Assembly: GCA_949987705.1 (NCBI GenBank)
Contig: OX465282.1
Coordinates: 125,012,310 to 125,076,309, forward strand
Direction: 5' to 3'
Source of the DNA: Thereva unica
Lineage: Eukaryota; Arthropoda; Insecta; Diptera; Therevidae
DNA: 64,000 nt
Shown here in pieces: positions 1-10,850 of the stretch. Position numbers and translations under genes: made by a program. Each line of letters opens with the position of its first letter. Positions within the stretch are counted from its first letter, which is position 1. Below the pieces are notes generated by a model. That model did not search any database. It was not told where the DNA came from and saw only the letters and a program-made list of their open reading frames with translations.

Positions 1-1490
1 GTTTATACAGCAATAGCTTGTTGTACGTTGACAGAGCAGAGAAACGGCCCATTAACATCTTCCTGTACTTTATTTTTAGTTCTTCCTGTTTTTTCTTGAC
101 ATGCGGCTTCCACCTGAGTTTTGCATCTAACGTCATGCCCAGATATGTATTTTGCTGTATTTTCGTACGGAACTATTTTCTGGTTGATGTATACTGGCTT
201 GGGATTGATACGTTTATTTGTGAAATCAATGTGGACAGATTTAGTCTCATTAAGTTTCATTCGCCATTTCTTAGTCCAGCGTTGTATCTCGGCAATCGCA
301 GATTGTAGTTTTTCGGTAGACTCAGTGTTGTTGTTACCAATGGCCAAGATTGCAGTGTCATCGGCGAAAGTAGCAACAACGTTTTGACTGAACGTAGGGA
401 GGTCATTGGTGTATAGGAGATAGAGGGTTGGTCCAAGTACACTGCCTTGTGGCACACCTGCTTGAATTTTCTTTAGATTAGAATACGCATCTTCTTGCTT
501 AATTCTGAAGTATCTCTCTGAAATATAAGATTGGAGTATTTGTGAGTATTCGGCAGGAAGGAGCATTTTAAGTTTATAATTTAATCCCTCATGCCAGACC
601 TTATCAAAAGCCTGCGCAACATCCAAAAATATTGCTGAGCAAACCTTTTTTTCTTCCAGCGTTTGTTCAATAACATTAGTGATTCGGTGGACCTGTTCGA
701 TCGTGGAATGTTGACTCCGAAAACCAAACTGGTGATCCGGGATGAGATGTTTCTCTTGGATGATAGGTTTTAGTCTTTTCAATAGAAGTTTGCCAGGTTT
801 GGGAATCATAATGGCTTCAGCTACCTTCCACATTTGTGGTACGTATTTTAACCTAAACGATGCATTTAATAAGTTTGTGATTTTAACCAAAGCTTTTCTA
901 GGAAGTTCTCCCAATATTTTTCCAGTAATAAGATCATAACCAGGAGCCTTTTTTGGATTAATGTTCATTTTGATTTCATTTTTAACTTCAGCTGGAGTAG
1001 TAAAAGGAATATTTGCTGTTCCTTGTTCCAAGATTTCGGGTAGTATTTCACTGCTGTCCGTGGAATTAGGTTGAAATATTTTTTCTAAATGTTCTGCAAA
1101 TCTTGATGCTTTTTGTTCATTACTTCTTGCCTAACTACCATCTAAGTTCTTAATTGGAGGCATTTGTATGATCGGTCTTTTTAAATTTTTAATTATTTTC
1201 CAAAGTGAATATTCAGTGCTGGAGTCATTGGTTAATTTCCTCAGTGACTCACTTATGTTATCATTTTTCAGCCGTTTAATCTCTTGTTTTAGGTGTGAAG
1301 TTAGATTATTCAGTCTAGTTTTATCTTGTGGAGCTCTGGATTGATGCCATTTTCTTCTCGCTTTTCTCTTTTCTGAAATTAATTCTAGAATTTCTTTAGG
1401 GTAATTGTTACCTTTCAATTTCCTTTTTATTTCAGGAGTGCTTTGCCACGCTGCTTGTTGGATATCGTTGACAATGTTTTTAATTGGTTA
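1..1490 (-). pseudogene. jockey-clade non-LTR retrotransposon, linker and reverse transcriptase, broken
   Basis: Read on the minus strand, this is the middle of a jockey-type ORF2. Positions 1418-1131 encode the basic, tryptophan-containing linker between endonuclease and RT (motif RRKWHQSRAP). Positions 1031-3 encode the RT with block motifs HLIPDHQFGFR, FLDVAQAFDKVWH, AGVPQGSVLGPTLY and the catalytic ATFADD. An in-frame TAG at 1131-1133 separates linker and RT. Near 140-147 an apparent 4-nt insertion breaks the conserved K-Y-L-G-M stretch, so the remaining C-terminal sequence is in another frame. The upstream in-frame stop near 1490 marks further decay, and the 3' end lies outside the window. 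Known families of this kind reverse-transcribe their own mRNA at nicked chromosomal DNA; this copy cannot encode a full protein. Jockey clade is the best fit from the motifs. Confidence 0.9.
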
Positions 1491-2158
1491 TACTACGAGT
1501 GGCGAAGCCCAAGGACATTTCAAACCAACGTTTCTTGAAGCTATTGAATTATATCAATCCAAATTTCAATTGAAGATAGGTTCGCATCGAATGTATCATT
1601 AATGTTACTAAACTATAGCTGCTGTCAGCACTTTCAAGCAAAACCAGAGTGCATTACAATTTATTAGAATTTGTATAATTCTTCATAGCCACTTGAACTA
1701 TGCCATCTCCCTCTTGAAAACGCTCACTGCAGATAGTGCGAAACATTCATGATATGACTTTGGAAGCACTTATGTTTGAATGCTGGAAATCGGAATGTGG
1801 CAGTGTATAGGGAAACATAAACGTTTGGTTGTTATCAAATTGTTAAGGAGTTTGGATTTTTTATAAGAAAGAGAAATTCATAACCACTTATATTGCAACG
1901 CGATAAAACCTATTACGCATGTTCGTTTGTACAGCAAATATTGTAAGTAAATACTTCTGAGCTGATCGGAGATACCCAAGTCTTTATAACGACTGCGCTG
2001 TTCTACCTCGAGTAGCTACATTTGTATGTATTTTGTAGCCAACCCATTTTTGTAGCCCACAGTACAACTACAGCAAAACGAGCTTTCAAGAATCAATAAT
2101 TCATCGATCAATTACCAGGTCTATAACAATTGAATAAATTTCCCCTGGCTAGATGACA
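1491..2158. other. no gene seen
   Basis: AT-rich sequence with stops in all frames and no convincing homology. The first 110 bases could be decayed upstream sequence of the neighbouring jockey relic, but I cannot align them. Confidence 0.5.
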
Positions 2159-3000
2159 TCACATCTCAATTAGGCAAGTACAAATATGATCCTCCAGCCT
2201 GTGCCGATCTCGTCCATGTAACTCTAGCGTATCTGGGATTGAGTCTAGAGCAAAAAGTAGCGCCAACTCTGCACTCAGCATACGCCATCCTGGCAACATG
2301 TGCTGCGCCACTTTATCGCGCTGCTTCCAACTTAAGTCACACCCAAATGCCGGGTTGGGGTTCATCTGTGTGCAGCACTTCCAGATTATTTCGGCGGTTG
2401 GGATTGCGACTGGGTGTGTGCTTTTTTGCGTTTACCCCGGGGTAAACTAGATTGCGTCGTTATCGTCGTTTTCTGGGTCTGAGCTGGGAGACTGCACTGA
2501 AGCCGGCAACTAGACATGCAAATTAAAACCCAGCAAACAAGCTCGGGCTTAAGGAATTCTTTCTGGCTCTTGGTTAGCCGCTAAAAAAGTTGCCGATGAT
2601 GCTGAAATGCAGGGCGTTAATGACACAAAGTGACACATTGGATGGTGCAGCTTTGTGCAATTCTTTGTATTTTTTGTTTTTTTTTGCACAAACTTCAACA
2701 ACCATCGCATTTGGATGCACGAGGCGAGGGAGGAGTGCACGCCTTAACGCCAGCTGCAGAATCCAAGGCCGATGATCATATCCAACGGAAATGAATAGAA
2801 GACTTCTTGGGGAATGTCTGAAGTCTGAGGTTGAGCTTGCCTCATGCCTTCTTTATAGTTCGGCAGTTCATTAACTTGGCTGCAGCACAGTCTTGATTTT
2901 TTGTGCAGAAATTCCTTATGAAGATCCCTCGCCGATTTTTTTTATCTTCGATCCCGGGTGGGGCTCGTGTATCCCAAGATTGATTCCAAGGAATTCGTTA
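2159..3000. other. GC-richer non-coding stretch
   Basis: This stretch is less AT-rich than its surroundings and has short open stretches on both strands, none recognisable. It contains an 18-bp perfect palindrome at 2430-2447 and an ATGCAAAT octamer near 2516. It could be regulatory or the relic of an unknown repeat. Confidence 0.3.
2430..2447. promoter_or_regulatory. 18-bp perfect palindrome with two forkhead-like half sites
   Basis: GTTTACCCCGGGGTAAAC reads the same on both strands. GTAAAC is the core of many forkhead-factor sites, so the arrangement is two facing half sites. The pattern is seen directly; binding is only inferred. Confidence 0.3.
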
Positions 3001-4017
3001 GAAATTCCAACTGGGTGAAATATACCCAAAGCCAGAGGATCTTTGTGCAGCACAGATATACCTACCAAAAAAAGACTGGAGATTGTTGATATCCTCCCTT
3101 ACAAATCCGGAATTCTGGACAAGTTGGACACTTGAAACAGAAGAAAAGAATCCGCGCCGATATTATATTCTATCGAGACCAACGACGAACACATCTCCAC
3201 AGATATCGGAATTGCTTTAAGCCTGACCTATGGAGACGCGAAACCCGTTTTTGAATCAATAAAACCAAAATAGAAAGGATTCGAGATTCAAGAAATGCAT
3301 AATTAATAGTGTTACGTCGAATGGCATTTTGCAGCGGATTAATCATTTTTTAAGTGCGCACAGGCTCTTGATTGTCGGAGGAGGAGACGAACAACATGCA
3401 AGATATCACAGGGCAGGTACCTACTTCTCCCGGTGTCATAAGCCATCTCAGGTGGATTCTAAATAAAAATTCAAGAAATTCACTTGAAGCATTTTTTCAA
3501 TTATTAATGCCCAAGTTGCATGCGATTTTCTTGATGGATTTATAATTACTTGACAGGGATGCGATGATGGTACAAATAATTCTTGTAGTACCAATGACTC
3601 GAGATGTTATTTTGCGAAAAGATTTCCGATCGGTTTTTATAGTTGGGTAATTTACAACTTTCGTGAATATTCATGAAGTTCTTCAGTTGGACAAAAAATA
3701 TTGGCTTCCTTTATTGAGGTGTTTGTAAGATAATGACGATGTTACATATTCGAAATTTTAAGAGATATATTTCTGCGCAAAAGTTTGTTTTGGACATTTT
3801 TTTGCAAGATAAGGCATGTGACAACTGTTTCCCCGAATTCCCAGTAAATACCTTCGATTTATTTATTTTTACTGCAAGATTTAGAGAAGAAAAATGCGTA
3901 GTAAAACAAGTTCGATGTAAATACGAAAAAAGGAGTCAAAAGTGCTTAAATAAATGAAAATTATCCAAACACGCAATAATTGTCCATTTGAGCATCCCAT
4001 TTTTTCGATACTCATAA
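3001..4017. other. no gene seen
   Basis: Unassigned sequence. Short open frames only, no repeat structure or conserved motif recognised. Confidence 0.5.
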
Positions 4018-4209
4018 CTGCTTCAATACTGCTTGAAACACCTAAGAAAGTACACCGAAAAACATCCTGGAGCAGATGATGAGGTTGGTAGATGTGTGTC
4101 ATCTACCAGTAGCAGTATGAAGCTTAAAGAAGCAGCATTAGTGGGAGAGGTTTGTGAAGTTAAAGCACAAGCACCTAGCACAAAAGCAAGATCCCGAAGC
4201 AAATCCTGA
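4018..4209 (+). other. 64-codon coding-like fragment, unrecognised
   Basis: A plus-strand frame open from just after a TAA at 4015-4017 to a TGA at 4207-4209. The translation has an acidic patch (GADDEVGR), a serine run and a basic tail (KARSRSKS). Composition is protein-like, but I recognise no family. There is no ATG at its head, so it would be an exon fragment or a retrotransposon gag-like relic rather than a whole gene. Confidence 0.2.
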
Positions 4210-7050
4210 TTGGACACAGGCTTTCATAGGTTTCACTGGGTGCAATTTCAGAAATTAAGATTTTAAGAACAAAATTTAAAACTTCGAAAACAAAAAAAAG
4301 TGTTCCAGTCTTTTCGTTACCATATATTAAAAAAACGTCACATAGTGCCCTTCATGCTATGAAAAAATGAATAGTTGATGTGGGGCAATAAGGCATACTG
4401 TACCAGGCGCAAAAAACAAAGCGTCGGTCCTGCTGTGAGCCTTAAGCGGAAAGCCTTAGAGGAGAATATTGAGCTGGTTTTATGACAAACAAATCAACAT
4501 GGAATCGTCTGCTGACGTTAAAACAAATCATCGAGAAAAGCTGCGACTTTCAACACATTACTCTAAAAAAAATAGAGAGGTTGTGCAAGATCTTGTCGAA
4601 ATTCGGTCCCCTCAAAGCAGGTACGTCAATCAGGTGTCCAACAAATAATACACTATGCAAAAGTAAAGATCTAAAATGCGGAAATGGAGGATTTCGAAGT
4701 TCGATAAGGTCTGTCTAAATTGTTTCTCCCTCTCACCCTAAAATAAGTTACAAAGAAAAACTCAGTTCAGAGAAGTGCTTCACATACTTTTGACAATTAC
4801 TTAGATTGTCTGAACATCATGGGCAGGTCTGCCCTGGGTCCACAATTACTCACCCATTACTTTTGAGGGATGCATGCTGCAAGTGAGCGTCAAATTTGAA
4901 ATACTTTAGAGGAGGCCAAGGCTCGATTTGGGCTAGAGCACCATTGGAGGGATGGAATCTCTAGTTGTCTACAGTATATTTGAGGATCAATCATCACCTT
5001 ATAGACTATGACCCATAGTTGACGATTCCCATCAAGTCTTACCAAAAACACAGCATCAAACCTAGCTTCACGAAAGCTTGTTAGGGCCCACCATCTCTTA
5101 TCTTTGACGCCTCCGATTGACGTACTTTAGCTACTTTTATTATCGGTTATGAGATGTTTCAGAAATAGGTCGATTTAATTCGTTTGAATTATTGCAGATG
5201 GTAATTTAGGGCTATCATGTTTTTTGCGCTCAACTTATGAATACATAAGTAAGTACATCAAGCTTCTTTTTGAACCTGGCTTTGTGTAAATGGTTCTAAA
5301 CAGTTTTGTACTCAATAGCAAAATCGAAATAGCAAAATATAACTTCATTATTTTTCTCCATTATCAAACGCAAAAACAACTTTCCAACTACTGCTCTAAT
5401 TTCCATGGTTACGCGCACAGTTATATTCGAACTGTCAACTTTCAAATGGTCCTTTTGTGGTGTCGTTGAGATCAATGGGTGTGACCTATTTTCAATAATT
5501 TTCCCCTTCTTCAACACTCCCGATCCCTCATAACCCCTGAACTATTCATCCCTCCCCGTACTGACATTGCACCATGACGTGACAAATGACATAACGGGCT
5601 GGTTGCACAAAGAGTGATTCCTGAACTAAACGTTGTCAGATAAAACAAAAGTTGACGCCATCTATCGAGCAAACTCCACGAACTTGTTTCCAGACCGAAT
5701 TATATTAGTTGTCTTTAATATGCTGTTTTTTCTTTATATAGATGACTTTATAGTTCAATTTTTTTTTAGTTAAACTGGTTTCTAGGCCAATTAATACAAT
5801 TTCAGTGTTTCAGAGCCCTATCTGGCCAGGTTATAAGGTTTATTATAACACCCGAAAGCAAAGCGAAAGCGAATATCCTAATTTGGGATTTGTTTTATTG
5901 AGACTTATAGTTTTGTCCGTTAACCGCTTAGTTAATCCCGTCTTAAGCATTCACAAGTGCATGCCAGTAAAGCATATAATTCGGTTTGAAATACAGTCAG
6001 TAGCTATTATGCCTAATTGATACTGTTCGATAATCTGGACGTTCACCAAAAACCCCTACACACTCAATCATGTTTTCCTTGGAGCTAAAACATAGGAAAA
6101 AAGTGGGATAAACTTTGATGGAACAAAATGGAGCAATATAGATTCGAGAAGGTTCTCCACTGTTGCGTTTAACGAGATTCATATGGCTTTGGTGTTGGAA
6201 AGGAAATCATGCTTAATTTGGTAGCAAAGCTATTAACTTTGGTTCTAAATCACCACACTAAGCTTCGTAAGTTCGCATAAATAGTATGAGATTGATGTAC
6301 TGAGAGTGTCAAAAGTAAGTCAACACCTAAAAATATTGAACTGAAGATAAACAAACATTCGCAAAAAGACTCAAACGCGAATCAACACTTTTTTGTTGTT
6401 TTATGTGAAAGACTAGAAGTTCAGGAAAAGCCTGTTTGTACTGTCGACAATCTATTTTTTTCGTATAGAGTGTGCAATGTCGCACAGTAAGCTCTAGTCA
6501 GAAGATAGTGAAGAAAGAGGGAAGTGAAGGAAGGACTGTCACAACCAAGCCGCGATGTTTTTATTCCACCTACTCTCAACCATTATTATCCCGACTCTGA
6601 CATCGGGGCATCGAGGAATAACTTGCCATAGTGTTATGCCTTCTGAAACGAGTTGAATTTCATCAACCAACCGATTACATGCGTTTGGTGAAGGGAGGAA
6701 TTACTAGCGAAGGCTATGACAGGAGGAATCAGGAATGTAAAGAGGGTGGCGAAAGTGGGAAAAACTAACGACCGGGATTCGAACCCGGGACCTTTCGGAC
6801 CTTATAAAGAGCCTTGACTGTGGACTTGGTGTGGACTTCAAAAGTAAAGGTCGTAGCATAATAGTTGTTAGACATTATTCATAGAAAATTGTCCAAGCTT
6901 TCTAATTTTCTAAAACAACATATTGGTTTATTACGTATTTTTTGGAGGAAAGAGGGTTGAAGTGGAAATTTTAGTGTAAAAAAACAAAAGATAGGTGGGA
7001 GTATTCTGCGTAGATTGATGTCTTATTCATTAAAATATCTAATAAGGTGA
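4210..7050. other. no gene seen
   Basis: Long unassigned stretch. Some short open stretches near 4,440-4,700 look weakly coding but match nothing I know. A tRNA T-arm-like 17-mer at 6772-6788 stands alone without the rest of a tRNA. No inverted-repeat boundaries were found. Confidence 0.4.
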
Positions 7051-7054
7051 CAAA

Positions 7055-7216
7055 AATACAGGGTAATATGTAAACCTCTACCAAAAAAACTTCAAAACGC
7101 CCTAGCGGGTAAACCGTTACGATTCTTCCCCCCACAATCAAGCGGATTTTTTGTTCGTCTATCCAAGGCCTATCCACAGCCAAGCGGTTTGACACTTTAG
7201 CTGATACACCCTGTAT
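7055..7216. mobile_element. short element with ACAGGGT/ACCCTGT ends, copy 1
   Basis: The unit begins ATACAGGGTAATAT and ends ATACACCCTGTATA, so its ends are inverted copies of a TACAGGGT motif. Inside it shares the block CGGGTAAACCGTTAC with the unit at 17746-17844 (there CGGCTAAACCGTTAC). Two units sharing ends and core but differing in length indicate a small non-autonomous repeat family. No coding capacity. Confidence 0.5.
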
Positions 7217-7545
7217 ACATATAGTACTTTCCATTCAAAACTGCGTAGAGGTTTTTCGCCAGCTACTTTCAAGCTCTATGCCTTTGATCCAAAAATTAAA
7301 CCGAAGATGTGAACACCCTTCAACCTTGGACGCTGTCAAGTGATCAAAGTTTATGTTTGGAGACATTCAGGATATTGTCGTTGCTGACTCAATCGTTGGA
7401 AACCAACATTCGAATGTAACGTTCACCGCATTGTGTAGAGCCAGCTTTAGAACGTGCTTGATTATCATGGAATATAGTTTACACTTCTACCAACATTTTC
7501 ATATCTTTATATGGTACTTGTTAGTCCTCCTATTTAAAAAAAGGC

Positions 7546-7965
7546 TGACCATTTACTTTGTTTACATGGTTACTTGAAGTATATTTGAAGTAGTTTTCAA
7601 GTAACAAAATCTTCATATAAACTCGTCCTGACTTCAAGTATACTTGAGTCAAGTAAATCACAAAAATTTCTTTGATTAACTTGAAAAAGATCATGTAAAC
7701 GCTACTTGAATACTTGAAACTTGCATGAATGCACAAATGATGCGGGTCCGATTTGCTCATGTATGTATTCATTTCTGAAAGCACCCGTATACTGTTACAA
7801 TCTTTTAAAAATTATTTATAATATAATAAGGAGCTAATTTCTGTTATATTAGGAAAGGTCAATTTCAAGACATTTTCAAGTCAAGTAAGTGAACCGAAGA
7901 CGCAACTTCAGTTTCAAGTATATTTCAAGTCAAGAGCTCAAGTAAATCATATAAACGTAACGATT
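7546..7965. repeat. ACTTGAA-rich inverted-repeat unit, MITE-like
   Basis: TACTTGAA or its complement TTCAAGTA occurs repeatedly through this 400-bp stretch. CATRTAAACK boxes recur at about 7614, 7693 and 7948, and in inverted form at the left end (GTTTACATGGTTACTTGA). The right end, read in reverse, gives a similar CGTTTATATGATTTACTTGA. Left and right ends are therefore imperfect inverted repeats, as in a MITE or foldback element with internal subrepeats. Confidence 0.45.
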
Positions 7966-8770
7966 TTTAAATATGTATAATTTCCTAAAACGACTTGAAG
8001 AAAACACTTCCAGAAGCTTGAATCCTGCAAGGACTGTACTGCCATATTAAAAACTGTTAATATGAACAAAATTTGGAATACGGTCTACAACTTTATTCTA
8101 ATTGAAATGATTGGCTGTAACTAAAAATTGAATGTATAACGAATGAAATATAAATTATAGATATAATCGTTATTAACACATTAGTGGTAGCTAAAGATCA
8201 ATTATTATTAAAACAGTGTCGACTGTTGTTCCGAGTAGAATTAAAAACTGAACTGATAAAGGAGCTAAATAAAATTTTCTCTAACAGAACTTTCATACAG
8301 GAAAATCAATTATTTTCCCTCTTATAAGAACCACATAAAAAACTCGTTCACCAAAATTTTGACTCATATTATCCAATTTTAAAAGCACTATAGAACATTT
8401 ATCTTTATAAATTTATTTACCTAATTTCTATATTATTTTTTTCTGACAAAAAAAAAATACTGTTGAATAGATCTTTCCCAAAATTGTGAAAGTAAAAAAA
8501 TTTAAATATTCTAAGCGAACTTGAAATATTCTTTCATATCCACCATATTTAAGAAGAGATATTTCCGTTCAAAATTCGCATACTTATATGGCGATCGGCT
8601 GATTGTAGTCAAATCCGGCAGTTCCTTACTTCTCTATTATGTATAAGACCATTATGACTAATGTTGTACTCAAGCTGGGTTATTATGTTAGGTATAAAAT
8701 ATAACCAGCCCAAAAGAAACACATTTGGGAAAGAAAAGAAATCACAGGAAAAGAATTTTGAGTTAAAGTA
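7966..8770. other. AT-rich, no gene seen
   Basis: Very AT-rich sequence with poly(A)/(T) tracts and no long open frame or repeat boundary. Confidence 0.5.
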
Positions 8771-8939
8771 AAAAGTTAAGAGTTTTGCACAGGGCCTTCT
8801 TCCGGCGGAATTTTCGGAACGCGACAGAGAGCCCCCCCCATTACTTCTTGGATCTCGACCAGTTTTTGGTCATTTCTTATCTCTTCTGATGTCTGACTAT
8901 ATATCTTATTGGATATACCAGATGCATCCCAGGTGAAAT

Positions 8940-9015
8940 AACGACGACTATACGTCCACGACGACGACGACGAAGAAGACGGCGACGACGACGGCGACAG
9001 CAACAACGAAGACGA
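8940..9015. repeat. (GAC/GAA)n trinucleotide microsatellite
   Basis: An imperfect GAC/GAA/GGC triplet run. It lies about 300 bp upstream of a candidate promoter. Apparent Ser-rich (-) and Asp/Glu-rich (+) translations are by-products of the triplet repeat. Confidence 0.8.
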
Positions 9016-10391
9016 TATAACGACCCACCCATATACTGAAATCGGTTTTTTAAAAATGATTATATTTTTTTTGAAAAAAAAAAAAAATTAAAAAAAAAAA
9101 ACTTCATCAGTGGCGAATTATACGATCAATACTAGTGTAGTAAGTGTTATCACGCATACATACACAAAAATAGAGTCCATATATCCAAAAATTGTCAAGG
9201 TCAAGATTTTTCAATAAAGACCAGAACCGAAAAAATGCAAAATACCATTCCAACACAGGTTTCCATTGGATACACTCAGCTCTACCCGAAGACAGATAAT
9301 ATACTATATATATAAGAGCTTTGGGCGGCCCCGCGAGATTTACTGACTCTGGGGGCCCCCAAAAGAAGTTTTGCGCGGAATATAGGCGCTTTAATACTGT
9401 GAAATCGAGCGAGAAGAGGCCGCTTTGTAACCCGCGCGTATTACACGTACGTTTTCGTTTCGCGAATTCGGATTCGGTTTATTTCTTAACACAACAAAGT
9501 CCGGCGCAGACGTTTTAATTCTCCTCCACCAGAGTGCAAGAAAACCCCGACTGCGGCGAAAAAAATAAAAATAAAAAAAAAAGAACGAACAATCCAAACA
9601 CACACCGAATAAAATTAAAAAAAAAAAAAACAAAGTGCTTTTTTCTTTATTAATTTTGTTTTCAATATTATTTGTGCAGCAGTGAGAGAAAAAAAGTGCA
9701 AAGCGAAATCTCTTAAAAAGAACCCCCCAAAAAAACAAAATCAAAAACCAAAAAATAAAAAACAAAATCAAAAAACCAAAAACAAAAAAAAAAACAAAAA
9801 CGATAAAAAATATAAAATGAAGAAAAAATAAATAAAGAAAAAATATATAAGAAAGAGTGTGCCCGGAGCCGGAGAGACAAGACCCCAAGACCGAGGCCGG
9901 TGGACTATAAAAGCAAAAATTCGTCTCAAACTCGAGTTTATTAAAATGTGAAGTGTGCGCAAGTCAAGTCGGATTAACGTCTTTGTTTTTCGATTTAGAG
10001 TTGTTTTTTTTTCTGTTGTTGTCTGTTTGAGAATTATTTAAAAAAAAAGTTCACAACAGGATAATCGTCTTCGCCTAGTCAAGTGGATAATGGTTTTTTT
10101 TTCGTTGGGTTGGCTAAAAAAGGAGATTAGATATTTCCCCAAAAAAATTTACACACCACAAAATCCGACATTAATGCGGACTTTTTCAATGGCGATCTCT
10201 ATCCGGTGTTGATGTTGTACTTGCGGATCTGTCTCTCGCTCTCAGTGTGCTATAATATATAATGTATATATGTAAAATCAAAAAAAAAAAGAAGCTAGAA
10301 AAAGATAACGTTGGTGGTACCAGACTTGACGTGCCAAAAAGCTTTTTTCTAAGACAGTGTTGAACTTGAACTGTTGTGTGAACGTGAACTA

Positions 10392-10493
10392 ATGAGTGAC
10401 GATGACGACGACGACGATAGCAGCTATAGCAATATCGAGAGGCGCTGGCTAAGTGGTGTGATCATAGAGCTAGAAAACCGCTACACACGCTAG
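10392..10493 (+). CDS. 33-codon short ORF with Asp run, candidate uORF
   Basis: This frame starts ATG AGT and carries seven consecutive Asp codons (GAC/GAT), then SSYSNIERRW and LSGVIIELENRYTR before TAG. It sits in the candidate leader exon. The Asp run is encoded by a GAY repeat like the microsatellite at 8.95 kb, so it may be chance. If the leader is real, this would be an upstream ORF. No family is recognised. Confidence 0.25.
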   Translation: MSDDDDDDDSSYSNIERRWLSGVIIELENRYTR

Positions 10494-10587
10494 CAAAATC
10501 GAAAGTGATCTTGTGGTAAATTAACAAAAAAAAAAAAAAACGGATCAAGTGGAGAGACATACGCGGTATAGTAGCAGTTTTTTCAGA

Positions 10588-10686
10588 ATGGTGGAATCAA
10601 TTTTTGGAATCAGGATAAATCTAGCCTCTACTAGGCTTTGTCTGTTTATGCTGTTCCCTTGGAGTACCTTTCTAGCTCAGACATAG
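10588..10686 (+). CDS. 32-codon short ORF with hydrophobic segment, right after an acceptor-like site
   Basis: The ATG lies one base after TTTTTTCAG. The peptide starts MVESIFGIRINLASTR and has a hydrophobic stretch (LCLFMLFPWSTFLA) like a signal peptide or single membrane segment, ending QT then TAG. Past the stop the same frame stays open for about 40 codons from 10,709 and is GC-rich. It could be a uORF, a signal-peptide exon whose donor I cannot place, or chance. No homologue is recognised. Confidence 0.25.
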   Translation: MVESIFGIRINLASTRLCLFMLFPWSTFLAQT

Positions 10687-10850
10687 CCTGAAAGAGGTTA
10701 GGTGTAACCTGATCAATACAACACACACGATCACCAGGCGGCGGCGGTGGCGTCAACGATAACGACCTGTCGGCAACGATATCAGGGCGGGACCCGAGGG
10801 CACAGTAACATATTTCTACAAGAATGTGTCCCAATTTTTAAATGTTTTTT

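Larger units (their letters stand above)
9300..10850 (+). promoter_or_regulatory. candidate promoter and long 5' leader of a host gene
   Basis: A TATATATATAAG box at 9305-9316 is followed by a CpG-rich segment (9,310-9,530) that contrasts with the AT-rich flanks. Downstream, to about 10,850, the text alternates A-rich tracts with GC-rich islets such as CCCGGAGCCGGAGAGAC, the look of long fly 5' untranslated exons. No long ORF opens on the plus strand; only short ORFs occur (10392-10493, 10588-10686). A possible splice acceptor, TTTTTTCAG, ends at 10586. No coding exon is recognisable nearby, so the gene body would lie outside the window or beyond a long intron. The promoter and leader roles are inferred from composition and layout. 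Confidence 0.4.

Noticed and set aside
6772..6788. CCGGGATTCGAACCCGG, a perfect tRNA T-arm on the minus strand
   Set aside because: No matching acceptor, D or anticodon stem lies upstream on that strand. It may be a tRNA-derived SINE relic or chance; too little to annotate as a tRNA.
8776..9006. 76-codon Ser-rich minus-strand ORF
   Set aside because: Produced by the GAC/GAA triplet microsatellite read on the opposite strand.
9391..9962. 165-codon minus-strand ORF rich in Phe/Leu
   Set aside because: It is the complement of A-rich leader sequence; the Phe/Ile/Leu bias follows from A-tracts, and no domain is present.
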